Assembly: GCF_003432485.1 (NCBI RefSeq)
Contig: NZ_QVNQ01000008.1
Location: 1 to 64,000 of the forward strand
Direction: 5' to 3'
Source of the DNA: Actinomadura spongiicola
GTDB lineage: Bacteria > Actinomycetota > Actinomycetes > Streptosporangiales > Streptosporangiaceae
DNA length: 64,000 nt
Part shown: positions 46,438-54,661 of the stretch, one piece after another
Layout: each line of letters opens with the position of its first letter
Position numbering within the stretch: position 1 is the first letter of the stretch
Made by a program: the position numbers and the translations under genes
The notes under the pieces: generated by a model
The model's input: the letters and a program-made list of their open reading frames with translations, nothing else
What the model was told of the DNA's origin: nothing
Databases searched by the model: none

Positions 46438-48594
46438 TCAGTCGCCGCGGGCCGCGGGAGCGGGCTCCCCGGGCGCGTCGGCCGGGGCCTCCGCCTCGGC
46501 GCGGGCCAGGCGACTCGGCCACCACATGCGCCGTCCGACGTCGAGGTTCAGCGCCGTGACGAGCACCGACCGGACGATGAACGTGTCGAGCAGCACCCCG
46601 AACGCCACCGTGAACCCGAGCGCGGCGACGAACACCAGTGGCATCGTCCCGAGCGCCGCGAACGTCCCGGCCAGGACCGTGCCCGCCGAGGTGATCACGC
46701 CGCCGGTCGCGGCGAGCCCGACCAGCGCGCCGCGCCGCGTGCCGACCCGTTTCGACTCCTCGTGCACGCGGGTCATCAGGAAGATGTTGTAGTCGGTGCC
46801 GAGCGCCACGAGGAACACGAACGTCCACAGCGCGAACGACGGGTCCGTGGACGCGAACCCGAACACGTGGTTGAACACGAGGGCGCTGACCCCGAGCGCC
46901 GCCCCGTACGACAGGACGACCGTCGCGATGAGGATCAGCGGGGCGACGAGGGCGCGCAGCAGCAGCGCGAGGATGCCGAACACCACGACGAGGACGATCG
47001 GGATCACGACGTTCTGGTCGCGGTGGGACGCTTCGCTGACGTCGAGCGTCACCGCCGACGCGCCGCCGACGATGGCGTTCGCGCCCGGTATGGCGTGGAC
47101 GGCGTCACGGGCGGCCTTGACCGCGGCGAACCCGCGGTCGCTGTCCGGTGGCACGGACAGCGTGCCCTCCAGGTAGACGCGGCCGCCGGACGGTTGCGCG
47201 GGGGACCTGACGTCGGCGACGCCCGGGACGTTGAGGAGCGCGGCGCGCACCCTGTCCCCGGTCCCGGCCTTGGTGATGATCTGGAGCGGCGCCCCGCTGC
47301 CCGCGGGGAAGTGCCGTCCGAGGACCTCCTCGCCGGTGACCGCGTCGGGCTTGCCCGTGCTGAACGCGTCCTTGGCCGCCAGCGTGTCGGTCCGCAGCCC
47401 GAACACCCCGACCGCGAGCGCGCCGAGTACCACGGCCGTGACCAGCCAGGTGATGCGCGGGCGGACGGCGACGGCGGACCCGACCCGGGCCCACAGGCCG
47501 CGCTCGGTCGGCTCGTCCGACCCGTAGGCGGGGCGGCGCGGCCAGAACATCCAGCGTCCGCAGATCACCAGCAGCGCGGGCAGCAGCGTCACCATCGCGG
47601 CGAACGCGACGACGATGCCGATCGCCATGACCGGGCCCATGCTCTGGGTGGAGCTGAGGACGGCGAAGAACAGGGCCAGCATGCTGAGCGCCACCGTGGA
47701 GCCGCTCGCGACGATCGCGGGCCCGGCGCGGTGCAGCGCGACCGCCATCGCCTCGTGCCGGTCCTGGTGTCTTCTCAGTTCCTCCCGGTACCGGGCGATG
47801 AGCAGGAGCGCGTAGTCGGTGCCCGCGCCGAACACGAGGACGGTGAGGATGAAGGCGGCCTGCCCGTTCACGGTGAGGCCCGCGTGCTCGGCCAGCAAGT
47901 AGATGAGCGCCTGCGCCGCCATCAGCGAGAACGCCACGCACAGCAGCGGCGCGAGCCACAGAATGGGGCTCCGGTAGGTCAGCAGCAGGATCGCGATGAC
48001 GATCGCGGCGGTGACGGCGAGCAGCGCGCTGTCGAACCCGGAGAACACGTTGCTGAAGTCGCCGCCGTACCCGGCGGGCCCGGTGATGTGCGCGTCCAGG
48101 CCCGGGGGACCCTTCTGGACGATGTCGCGGTAGTCCTCGATGCCGGGACCGAGCACCGCCCATCCGTCGTTGCCGACATGGACGGTGACGATGGTCTCCA
48201 GCGCCTTGCCGTCCTGCGAAGGGATCGGTCCCTTGACGTCCACCGCGAGTCGCCGCTTCGGCCCGGAGGTCTCCAGATCGCTCTTGACGGCCTTGAGGCG
48301 CGGGACGTCCGCCGCGGCCTTAGCCCGGTCGGCCGCGGTGATCGCGGCGCCGTCCCGGTGGTAGACGATCACCGCAGGTAATGTCTCGGACGGTACGAAT
48401 CGCTTGGACTCTTCGACGACCCGCGTCGATTCGGCGTCGTTCGGCAACCATGCCGACGAATCGTTCTTCTGCGCGTCGGTCAGCTTTCCTGCCAGCGGCA
48501 GCGACACGAGGAGTATGACGATCCAGACGCCCAGCACGACCCATTTGGCCCGCCGCCCGCAAGGCAGAGAGGCGAACCTGTATGCGCGCGTCAT
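46438..48594 (-). CDS. MMPL/RND-family transporter
   Basis: A 718-residue membrane protein with two repeats of the RND layout. Each has one membrane helix, a large outer domain and a block of five helices (TAAIVIAILLLTYRSP, ILTVLVFGAGTDYALLLIARYRE, and again LWTFVFLVALGTDYNIFLMTRVHEE). The GTDY motifs in the fourth helices carry the proton-relay Asp-Tyr pair. MMPL proteins move lipids, glycolipids or drugs using the proton gradient. The C-terminal tail is short and Ala/Pro/Glu-rich. It follows the Ppx/GppA gene by 110 bases on the same strand. No lipid-synthesis genes are near, so the cargo is open. Confidence 0.9.
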   Translation of the reverse strand: MTRAYRFASLPCGRRAKWVVLGVWIVILLVSLPLAGKLTDAQKNDSSAWLPNDAESTRVVEESKRFVPSETLPAVIVYHRDGAAITAADRAKAAADVPRLKAVKSDLETSGPKRRLAVDVKGPIPSQDGKALETIVTVHVGNDGWAVLGPGIEDYRDIVQKGPPGLDAHITGPAGYGGDFSNVFSGFDSALLAVTAAIVIAILLLTYRSPILWLAPLLCVAFSLMAAQALIYLLAEHAGLTVNGQAAFILTVLVFGAGTDYALLLIARYREELRRHQDRHEAMAVALHRAGPAIVASGSTVALSMLALFFAVLSSTQSMGPVMAIGIVVAFAAMVTLLPALLVICGRWMFWPRRPAYGSDEPTERGLWARVGSAVAVRPRITWLVTAVVLGALAVGVFGLRTDTLAAKDAFSTGKPDAVTGEEVLGRHFPAGSGAPLQIITKAGTGDRVRAALLNVPGVADVRSPAQPSGGRVYLEGTLSVPPDSDRGFAAVKAARDAVHAIPGANAIVGGASAVTLDVSEASHRDQNVVIPIVLVVVFGILALLLRALVAPLILIATVVLSYGAALGVSALVFNHVFGFASTDPSFALWTFVFLVALGTDYNIFLMTRVHEESKRVGTRRGALVGLAATGGVITSAGTVLAGTFAALGTMPLVFVAALGFTVAFGVLLDTFIVRSVLVTALNLDVGRRMWWPSRLARAEAEAPADAPGEPAPAARGD

Positions 48595-48704
48595 TTAGGA
48601 GAACCCCCAGTAGTGAAGCGGGACTACGTGATCTTCTTCCCTACGGGATCGGATCCCACTCGGCAAGTCATATCGCGACGCGCGCAACCGGCGGCCGGAT
48701 CCGG

Positions 48705-49637
48705 TCAACCGGTTGTCATCATGTCGAGACGTCGGAGAATGAGGCCCTCACGCAGCGCCCAGGGACAGATCTCCAGCTCGGAGAGCTCGAACAGGTCCAT
48801 CGCCGCGTCCGCGACGATCGCGCCCGCGAGCAGTTGCGGGGCGCGCCGCTCCGACACGCCCGGCAGTGCCGCCCGCTCCGCCGACGGCATCGCCGCCAGT
48901 TTCCCCGCCCATTCGGTGAGGTCGTCACCCGCCAGCACCCGCCGTTGGTACGGTCCCTCCGCCGACGGGGCGGCACCGGCGATACGGGCGAGCTGCTTGA
49001 ACGTCTTCGACGTCGCGACCGCGTGGTCCGCCGGGCCGTACCGGGAGACGTCCCCGACCCGCCGCGCGATCTCCGCCCGGACGTGGCGGCGCAGGCTCCG
49101 GACCTCCTCCGGGGGCGGCGGGTCGGCGGTGAACCGGTCGCGGGTCAGCCGTCCCGCGCCGAGCGGCAGCGAGAACGCGACGTCCGGCTCCTCGTCGATC
49201 CCGGACGCGACCTCCAGCGAGCCGCCGCCGATGTCCACCACCAGCAGCCGTCCCGACGACCAGCCGAACCAGCGCCGCACCGCGAGGAACGTCAGCCGCG
49301 CCTCCTCCTCGCCGGACAGGGCCCTGATGTCGATGCCCTTGTCGGCGCGGATCCGTTCCAGGACCGCCTCGCCGTTGGCGGCGTCGCGGACCGCGGACGT
49401 GGCGAACGCGACCAGGTCCTCGACGCCCTTGTCCTCCCCGATCTGCACCGCCTCGTCGACGAAGTCCCGCAGCAGCGCCTCCCCCTCCGCGGAGAGACGG
49501 TCCTTGTCGTCCAGGTGGTCGGCGAGCCGCATCTCCGCCTTGTGGGAGAACGCGGGCAGCGGCCGCGCACCCTCATGGGCGTCCACCACCAGCAGGTGCA
49601 CGGTGTTCGAGCCCACGTCCAACACGCCGAGTCGCAT
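48705..49637 (-). CDS. Ppx/GppA family phosphatase
   Basis: A 310-residue actin-like fold enzyme. The first phosphate loop is LDVGSNTVHLLV, and the second is VDIGGGSLEV. These enzymes hydrolyse polyphosphate or pppGpp in the stringent response. The short length (no HD domain) matches the actinobacterial Ppx1-type. ATG 49637 begins MRLGVLDVGS. No ribosome site is visible, but TAGCGT lies seven bases upstream on the minus strand, so the mRNA looks leaderless. Polyphosphate versus pppGpp cannot be distinguished here. Confidence 0.87.
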   Translation of the reverse strand: MRLGVLDVGSNTVHLLVVDAHEGARPLPAFSHKAEMRLADHLDDKDRLSAEGEALLRDFVDEAVQIGEDKGVEDLVAFATSAVRDAANGEAVLERIRADKGIDIRALSGEEEARLTFLAVRRWFGWSSGRLLVVDIGGGSLEVASGIDEEPDVAFSLPLGAGRLTRDRFTADPPPPEEVRSLRRHVRAEIARRVGDVSRYGPADHAVATSKTFKQLARIAGAAPSAEGPYQRRVLAGDDLTEWAGKLAAMPSAERAALPGVSERRAPQLLAGAIVADAAMDLFELSELEICPWALREGLILRRLDMMTTG

Positions 49638-49644
49638 GCGTATG

Positions 49645-49650
49645 ACGCTA
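49645..49650 (-). promoter_or_regulatory. -10 element for a leaderless ppx transcript
   Basis: On the minus strand TAGCGT fits TAnnnT and lies exactly seven bases before the ATG at 49637, with no ribosome site between. This spacing is typical of actinobacterial leaderless genes. No clear -35 is seen. Confidence 0.5.
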
Positions 49651-49799
49651 TCGGACGGTTTCACCGCATTCCGGGCCGACTGCTCCGGGAAACAGCAATG
49701 TGACCGTTCAGGCCCCTCGCACCCGACCCATGCACCCGTCCCACGCGCCCGCGCGGGTTACGGTGGCGGATTCAGCACGGTTCCGGGAAGGGGGCTGTC

Positions 49800-50228
49800 A
49801 TGGAGACGGGTGCGGAACGCCGCTGGCGGGTGCCGCCCGGGCATGTGGTGGTCAAATGCGCGGGCGCGGCGGCCGTCACCGCGTTGATCGTCCTGTACGG
49901 CCACGACCCCCAGTTCCTGTTCCTCGCGGTCGCGGCGGCGCTCGGCCTGAACGCCCTGGTCCTGCGCGACCTGCTCGCCCCGGTCCGGCTCGCCGCCGAC
50001 GGCGCCGGCGTCACCGTCGTGACCGGCTACGCCCGGCGCCGCCGCATCCCCTGGGACGACGTGACCGCCATCCGGGTGGACGAGCGGCGGCGGCTCCTCC
50101 TGCACACCCGCCTGCTGGAGATCGAGACCGGCGACGATCTGCACCTGCTCAGCGCGTTCGACCTGGGCGCCGACGTCCACGACGTCGCCGACGAGCTGTA
50201 CAGGCTTCGCGCCCGCACGACCCGCTGA
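49800..50228 (+). CDS. Small membrane protein with bacterial PH domain
   Basis: A 142-residue protein. Two membrane helices (VVVKCAGAAAVTALIVLYG and FLFLAVAAALGLNALVL, about residues 17-52) precede a bacterial PH-like beta domain (GVTVVTGYARRRRIPWDDVTAIRVD, split), as in the actinobacterial PH-domain families. AAGGGGG lies seven bases before ATG 49800. Function is unknown. It ends four bases from the convergent ribokinase gene. Confidence 0.75.
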   Translation: METGAERRWRVPPGHVVVKCAGAAAVTALIVLYGHDPQFLFLAVAAALGLNALVLRDLLAPVRLAADGAGVTVVTGYARRRRIPWDDVTAIRVDERRRLLLHTRLLEIETGDDLHLLSAFDLGADVHDVADELYRLRARTTR

Positions 50229-50232
50229 CCGC

Positions 50233-51177
50233 CTATCCGCCGGGAGCCGGGTCGGGAAGCTCGTCCGGCGTGGGAAAGGAGCTCTGCGCCCCCGGTCGGC
50301 GGACGGCGGCGGCGCCCGCGCGGACGGCGAGGCGGGCCGCGTCCGGCGGCGAGTCGCCCCGCGCGAGTCGCAGGCACAGCGCCGCCGTGAACGCGTCGCC
50401 CGCGCCGGTCGTGTCGACCGGCTCCACCGTCGGGGACGCGATCCTGACCGTCCCACCGGCGCCCTCGGGGCCCGCTCCGTCCGCGACCACCGCTCCGTCG
50501 GCGCCGCAGGTGACCACGACCGAGCGCGGCCCGGACCGTGCGAGCGCCGCCGCCATCGCGGCCGGGTCCTCCGCGCGGGCGCCCGCGCCGAGAAGGAAGG
50601 CGGCCTCGTGCTCGTTGACGACGAGCGGGTCGCAGAGCGCGAGCAGCTCGTCGGGGACGGCCGCGGGCGGCGAGAGGTTGAGGACGACCCGGCCGCCGGC
50701 CTCGGCGGCGATGCGGGCGGCGGCCTCCACGGCGGGAAGCGGCACCTCCAACTGGAGCGAGACGACCGACGCGCCGGCGATCACGTCCCGGGCCCGCGCC
50801 ACGTCGGCGGGGTCGAGCCGGGCGTTGGCGCCGGGCGAGACGACGATACTGTTGTCGCCGTCCGGTCCGACCGTGATCATCGCGACGCCGGTCGGCACCC
50901 CGGGCGTGGTCGCGAGCCGGTCCAGGCCGACGCCGTCGGCCGCGAGGGCTCCGCGCAGCAGCGCGCCGTGGCCGTCGTCGCCGATCCGTCCGACGAGCGC
51001 GGCCCGCGCGCCGAGCCGGGCCGCCGCGACCGCCTGGTTGGCGCCCTTGCCGCCCGGATGCGTGGCGAGGTCGGAGCCGAGCACCGTCTCCCCCGGCGCG
51101 GGCCGCCGGTCGACGCCGACCACCAGGTCGGCGTTGACGGATCCGACGACGACGACGTCCCAGTCCCTTGAACGCAC
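50233..51177 (-). CDS. rbsK: Ribokinase-like PfkB sugar kinase
   Basis: Phosphorylates ribose (or a related sugar/nucleoside) with ATP. The 314-residue protein has GSVNADLV, the PfkB signature HPGGKGANQAVAAARLG, LNLSP, the NEHEA substrate loop and the catalytic DTTGAGDAF. GTG 51177 begins VRSRDWD; TTACAC just upstream and no ribosome site suggest a leaderless or short-leader mRNA. No ribose transporter is adjacent, so true substrate specificity is uncertain. It may be read with the preceding small gene, 46 bases upstream. Confidence 0.88.
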   Translation of the reverse strand: MRSRDWDVVVVGSVNADLVVGVDRRPAPGETVLGSDLATHPGGKGANQAVAAARLGARAALVGRIGDDGHGALLRGALAADGVGLDRLATTPGVPTGVAMITVGPDGDNSIVVSPGANARLDPADVARARDVIAGASVVSLQLEVPLPAVEAAARIAAEAGGRVVLNLSPPAAVPDELLALCDPLVVNEHEAAFLLGAGARAEDPAAMAAALARSGPRSVVVTCGADGAVVADGAGPEGAGGTVRIASPTVEPVDTTGAGDAFTAALCLRLARGDSPPDAARLAVRAGAAAVRRPGAQSSFPTPDELPDPAPGG

Positions 51178-51223
51178 GGTGTAACGGTTACCCGGCGTAG
51201 GGCGTGCGCGCAACCACGCGTGG

Positions 51224-51436
51224 TCACGGCGTGCGCAGGTCCGCCAGGTCGACCACCTCGGCCAGCTCCTCCACCGACCGGTAGTAGCCGACGAACGCCC
51301 CGTCGCGCGTCACCAGGAACGCGCTCTGACCTCGCACTCCGGTGTACCGAGCCCACACCTGGTGCGCCCCGTCGAGCCGTACCGCCGTCACCCGCAGACC
51401 GTCCGGCCCGACCCAACTCCCCCGATCACTCTCCAC
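51224..51436 (-). CDS. Small conserved-looking protein
   Basis: A 70-residue protein, GTG 51436 start. The sequence has an alternating hydrophobic pattern (LRVTAVRLDGAHQVWARY, then SAFLVTRDGAFVGYYRSVEELAEVV), compatible with a small beta-sheet plus helix. No Cys, signal peptide or membrane segment is present. It sits between the aldo/keto reductase and ribokinase genes on the same strand, with gaps of 54 and 46 bases. I do not recognise the family. Codon use is typical of its neighbours, supporting a real gene. Confidence 0.65.
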   Translation of the reverse strand: MESDRGSWVGPDGLRVTAVRLDGAHQVWARYTGVRGQSAFLVTRDGAFVGYYRSVEELAEVVDLADLRTP

Positions 51437-51490
51437 ACATGGAAAGTTACTTTGGGTGACAGTCCGTTGTCGGAGTGGGGGTCGGTCCGG

Positions 51491-52321
51491 TCAGCCCGTG
51501 CCGAACGTGACGGGATCGGGGCCGAACCGGACGCCCTTGTCCAACTCGCCGATCGTCTTCATGTCGTCCGGAGACAGCTCGAACCCGAACACGTCGAGGT
51601 TCTCGGCGATCCTGGACGGCGTCACCGACTTCGGGATCACCACGTCGCCGATCTGCAGATGCCACCTGAGCACGACCTGCGCGGGTGTGCGGTCATGGGC
51701 GCGTGCGACGGCGGCGAGGGCGGGGTCGTCCAGGAGCCCGCGTCCCTGGCCGAGCGGCGCCCACGCCTCGGTCCGGATGCCGTGGTCCCGGTGGAAGGCG
51801 CGCAGGCCGTCCTGTTGGAAGTACGGATGCAACTCGATCTGGTTCACGGCCGGGACGACGTCCGCCTCCTCGATGACCCGTCCCAGCGTCCCCACGGTGA
51901 AGTTCGACACGCCGATCGAGCGGGCGCGCCCGTCCTCCTTGAGCCGCTCGAGCGCCCGCCACGTCTCCAGGTACAGGCCACGGTCCGGCACGGGCCAGTG
52001 GATCAGGTAGAGGTCCAGGTAGTCGAGGCCGAGCCGGGAGAGGCTCGCCTCGCAGGCCCGCAGCGCGTTGTCGAACCCCTGCTCGTCGTTCCACAGTTTC
52101 GTGGTGACGAAGAGTTCCTCACGCGGCACGCCCGACCCGCGCAGCGCCCGCCCGACCCCCGTCTCGTTCCCGTAGGCGCTCGCCGTGTCGACGCTGCGGT
52201 AACCCTCCCGCAACGCCGTCGCCACCGCGCGTTCCGCCTCGTCGTCCGACACCTGGAAGACCCCGAAGCCGACCTGCGGCATCGCGGTCCCGTCGATGAG
52301 ATCAACCTTCGGTACGGTCAC
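51491..52321 (-). CDS. Aldo/keto reductase
   Basis: A 276-residue NADPH-dependent carbonyl reductase. The catalytic tetrad is visible: Asp and Tyr in VDTASAYGNE, Lys in VTTKLW and His in LIHWPVP. The NADPH-binding PKSVTPSRIAEN is present near the end. It resembles the 2,5-diketo-D-gluconate reductase branch, which has broad substrate range. GTG 52321 follows GAGGAGGG by six bases. It lies 82 bases after the MarR gene on the same strand and may be controlled by it, perhaps in aldehyde or drug detoxification. Confidence 0.9.
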   Translation of the reverse strand: MTVPKVDLIDGTAMPQVGFGVFQVSDDEAERAVATALREGYRSVDTASAYGNETGVGRALRGSGVPREELFVTTKLWNDEQGFDNALRACEASLSRLGLDYLDLYLIHWPVPDRGLYLETWRALERLKEDGRARSIGVSNFTVGTLGRVIEEADVVPAVNQIELHPYFQQDGLRAFHRDHGIRTEAWAPLGQGRGLLDDPALAAVARAHDRTPAQVVLRWHLQIGDVVIPKSVTPSRIAENLDVFGFELSPDDMKTIGELDKGVRFGPDPVTFGTG

Positions 52322-52403
52322 GTTTTCCCTCCTCAGCGGCGCTGGGGCGATCCTGCCCGGCGGACGCGACCCGAATCCGCGTTCCCGGAACGGGCCCTCC
52401 GGC

Positions 52404-52880
52404 TCACCGTGACTCCCTCCACGCGCGCTGACCTCGGACGACCTCCTGGAAGGCGGCTTTGAAGACGTCGAAGCGCGCGTCGCCGAGGCTCTCGCGGTGG
52501 CGCCGCTCGATGGAGGCGAGGATGGCGCGCGCCTTGGCGATCTCGTCGAGGCCGTGCTCGGTGGGGACGATCCGCTTGGCGCGGCGGTCGGAGGGGTCGG
52601 GTTCGCGGCGGACGTACCCGAGGGCGACGAGCTCGTCGACGATCGTCCCGACGATCTGCTTGTGCTGGCCGGAGCGGGCCGACAGCTCGGTCGCGCGCAG
52701 CCCGGCGGGGTCGAGGAACGCGAGGACGGTGCCGTGCCGGGGCCGGACGTCCGGATGGCCCTGCTCGGCCAGGCGCGCGAACAGCTCCTCCTGCAGGCCC
52801 CGCATCAGCTGACCGGCCAGCATGCCCAGGTCGGAGGTCGAGCCTCCGGCGTGGTCCGCGTCTTCCGCTGCCGTCTCCAT
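52404..52880 (-). CDS. MarR-family transcriptional regulator
   Basis: A 158-residue winged-helix dimeric regulator. The HTH is LRATELSARSGQHKQIVGTIVDEL (split), followed by the wing ELVALGYVRREPDPSDRRAKRIVPT, also split, with the conserved DxRA motif. Gln-His-Lys replaces the more common Ser in the recognition helix. ATG 52880 is preceded by GGGAGGGG. The palindromic half-sites at 52900-52934 directly upstream suggest autorepression. It is divergent from a DUF1801 gene and upstream of an aldo/keto reductase gene, both possible targets. Confidence 0.9.
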   Translation of the reverse strand: METAAEDADHAGGSTSDLGMLAGQLMRGLQEELFARLAEQGHPDVRPRHGTVLAFLDPAGLRATELSARSGQHKQIVGTIVDELVALGYVRREPDPSDRRAKRIVPTEHGLDEIAKARAILASIERRHRESLGDARFDVFKAAFQEVVRGQRAWRESR

Positions 52881-52899
52881 GGACCCCTCCCGAGGAATT

Positions 52900-52934
52900 T
52901 AGTCACTTATCTTGACTATCAATGCCAGTGACTA
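52900..52934. promoter_or_regulatory. MarR operator with three TAGTCA half-sites
   Basis: TAGTCA at 52900-52905 and TGACTA at 52913-52918 form an inverted repeat (6-7-6). A further TGACTA at 52929-52934 gives a second pairing, TAGTCAC/GTGACTA, with 21 bases between. The stretch is AT-rich against the local background and lies in the space between the MarR and DUF1801 genes, so it can control both. Confidence 0.65.
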
Positions 52935-52995
52935 TAGCGTACTCGCACGGCACCGAACCATCCCCGACACGGGGATGCCCAGGAAAGGAACCCCC

Positions 52996-53343
52996 ATGGG
53001 CACCGAGATCGACACCTATGTCGCGACCAAGCTCGACCCGAAGTACACCGAGATCCTGACGGCGCTGCGCGCGCTGATGGCCGAGGGCGCGCCCGACGCC
53101 GCCGAGTGCCTCACCTACGGGTCGCCCGCCTGGCGCGGCAGGCGGATCCTCGCGGTGATCAGCCAGAGCAGGACGCACCTCACCTTCGCCTTCGAGCGCG
53201 GCGCCGAGTTCGAGGACCCGCACGGTCTGCTGGAGGGCGTCGGCAAGAAGACCCGGCACGTGAAGATCAAGTCACTGGACGGGATCAACGAGGAGGCGCT
53301 GCGCGACTACATCGCCCAGGCCGTCCGGCTGGACCGGGCCTGA
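52996..53343 (+). CDS. DUF1801 family protein
   Basis: A 115-residue cytosolic protein of the DUF1801/YdhG-like fold. Segments CLTYGSPAWRGRRILAVISQSRTHLTFAF (split), TRHVKIKS and LRDYIAQAVRLD are typical. AAAGGAA lies six bases before ATG 52996. Function is unknown; in other bacteria related proteins occur beside stress or heavy-metal genes. It is divergent from the MarR gene across the operator, so probably MarR-controlled. Confidence 0.82.
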   Translation: MGTEIDTYVATKLDPKYTEILTALRALMAEGAPDAAECLTYGSPAWRGRRILAVISQSRTHLTFAFERGAEFEDPHGLLEGVGKKTRHVKIKSLDGINEEALRDYIAQAVRLDRA

Positions 53344-53367
53344 CCGGAGACGTCCCGGATCTCGGAA

Positions 53368-53373
53368 TAGAGT
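53368..53373 (+). promoter_or_regulatory. -10 element for a leaderless DinB-family transcript
   Basis: TAGAGT lies six bases before the ATG at 53380, with no Shine-Dalgarno site beyond the CCAGGG spacer. This fits a leaderless mRNA. It would let the gene be expressed apart from the DUF1801 gene that ends 25 bases upstream. Confidence 0.5.
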
Positions 53374-53379
53374 CCAGGG

Positions 53380-53877
53380 ATGAGCGAACCGCGTGGAGAC
53401 GTCCGTCCGCCGAACCTGAACGCCGACGAGCGGACGACGTTGCTGACGTTCCTCGACTACCTGCGGGACGCGGTGGCGGCCAAGGCGACGGGCGTCCCGG
53501 ACGAGGCGGCCCGCGCGCCCGGCGTCCCGTCGGGCACGAGCCTCCTCGGCCTGGTCAAACACCTGACCCGCGTCGAACTGAACTGGTTCGTGTGGGCGTA
53601 CGAGGGCGCCGACGTGCCGATGTGGGACCACGAGGAACCGCCGCGCGACGACGAGACCGCCGAGGACCTCGTCGCCGCGTACCGGGAGGCGGTCGCCCGG
53701 AGCAACGCGATCACGGCGGCCTGTCCCGGCCTGGACCGGGAGGGCGCCCGGTCGCTGCGCGACACGCCGCCGCCGTCGATGCGGTGGGTACTGGTGCACA
53801 TGATCGAGGAGACGGCGCGGCACGCCGGGCACGCCGACATCCTGCGCGAGCGGATCGACGGTTCGGTGGGCCGCTGA
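53380..53877 (+). CDS. DinB-fold protein (DUF664, thiol-dependent type)
   Basis: A 165-residue four-helix-bundle protein of the DinB/YfiT superfamily. Metal-binding His residues appear in LVKHLTRVELNWF, MWDHEEPP and IEETARHAGHADILRE. In actinomycetes DUF664 proteins are believed to be mycothiol- or bacillithiol-type S-transferases for detoxification. That role is inherited from the family, not shown here. Codon use fits. A leaderless start is likely. It is separated from the lutA gene by 58 bases. Confidence 0.85.
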   Translation: MSEPRGDVRPPNLNADERTTLLTFLDYLRDAVAAKATGVPDEAARAPGVPSGTSLLGLVKHLTRVELNWFVWAYEGADVPMWDHEEPPRDDETAEDLVAAYREAVARSNAITAACPGLDREGARSLRDTPPPSMRWVLVHMIEETARHAGHADILRERIDGSVGR

Positions 53878-53935
53878 CCCGGCCGGGTACGAGACGACGA
53901 CGGGTTTCGACCACCACTTTCCCGGGAGGCGCGGA

Positions 53936-54661
53936 ATGCGGGTCGCGTTGTTCCTCACCTGCGTGAACGACACGCTGTTCCCGGAGACGGGGAAGGCGAC
54001 GGTGCGGCTGCTGCGCAGGCTCGGCCACGACGTCGAGTTCCCGGCCGGGCAGACCTGCTGCGGGCAGATGCACCTCAACACCGGCTACCGGCGCCAGGCC
54101 GTCCCGCTCGTGACGGCCTTCGAGGAGACGTTCGCGCCCTACGACGCGATCGTGACGCCGTCCGCGTCGTGCGCCGCGATGATCCGTGACTGGCATCCGA
54201 GGCTCGCCCCGAGTTCCGCCGGGACGGCCGCTAGCGCGGGGCGGCGCGTCCATGAACTGTCGGAGTTCCTGGTGGACGTGCTGGGCGTCACCGACGTGGG
54301 CGCCTACTTCCCGCACCGCGTCACCTACCATCCGACGTGCCATTCGCTGCGGACGCTGCGTGTCGGCGACCGTCCGCTGCGGCTGCTGGGCGAGGTGCGC
54401 GGCATCGACCTTCGCGAACTGCCGGACGCGGACGAGTGCTGCGGTTTCGGCGGGACGTTCGCGCTGAAGAACTCCGAGGTGTCGGCCGCGATGTGCGCCG
54501 ACAAGGTCACCGCCGTCCGCGGGACCGGCGCCGAGACGCTGTGCGCGGCCGACAACTCCTGCCTGGCGCACATCGGCGGCGCGCTCACCCGCACGCGCGC
54601 CGGGGTGCGGACCCTGCACCTCGCCGAGATCCTCGCCTCCACCGAACAGGCCCCCGCGTGA
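53936..54661 (+). CDS. lutA: LutA: L-lactate oxidation (Fe-S)-binding subunit
   Basis: A 241-residue iron-sulfur protein with two CCG-type domains (TCCGQMHLNTGYR near 43 and ECCGFGGTFALKNSEVSAAM near 170, two cysteine-rich Fe-S/quinone motifs). LutABC oxidises L-lactate to pyruvate. GGGAGG precedes ATG 53936 by about seven bases. The end overlaps lutB by four bases. No LutR or lactate permease gene is adjacent, so control and uptake lie elsewhere. Confidence 0.93.
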   Translation: MRVALFLTCVNDTLFPETGKATVRLLRRLGHDVEFPAGQTCCGQMHLNTGYRRQAVPLVTAFEETFAPYDAIVTPSASCAAMIRDWHPRLAPSSAGTAASAGRRVHELSEFLVDVLGVTDVGAYFPHRVTYHPTCHSLRTLRVGDRPLRLLGEVRGIDLRELPDADECCGFGGTFALKNSEVSAAMCADKVTAVRGTGAETLCAADNSCLAHIGGALTRTRAGVRTLHLAEILASTEQAPA

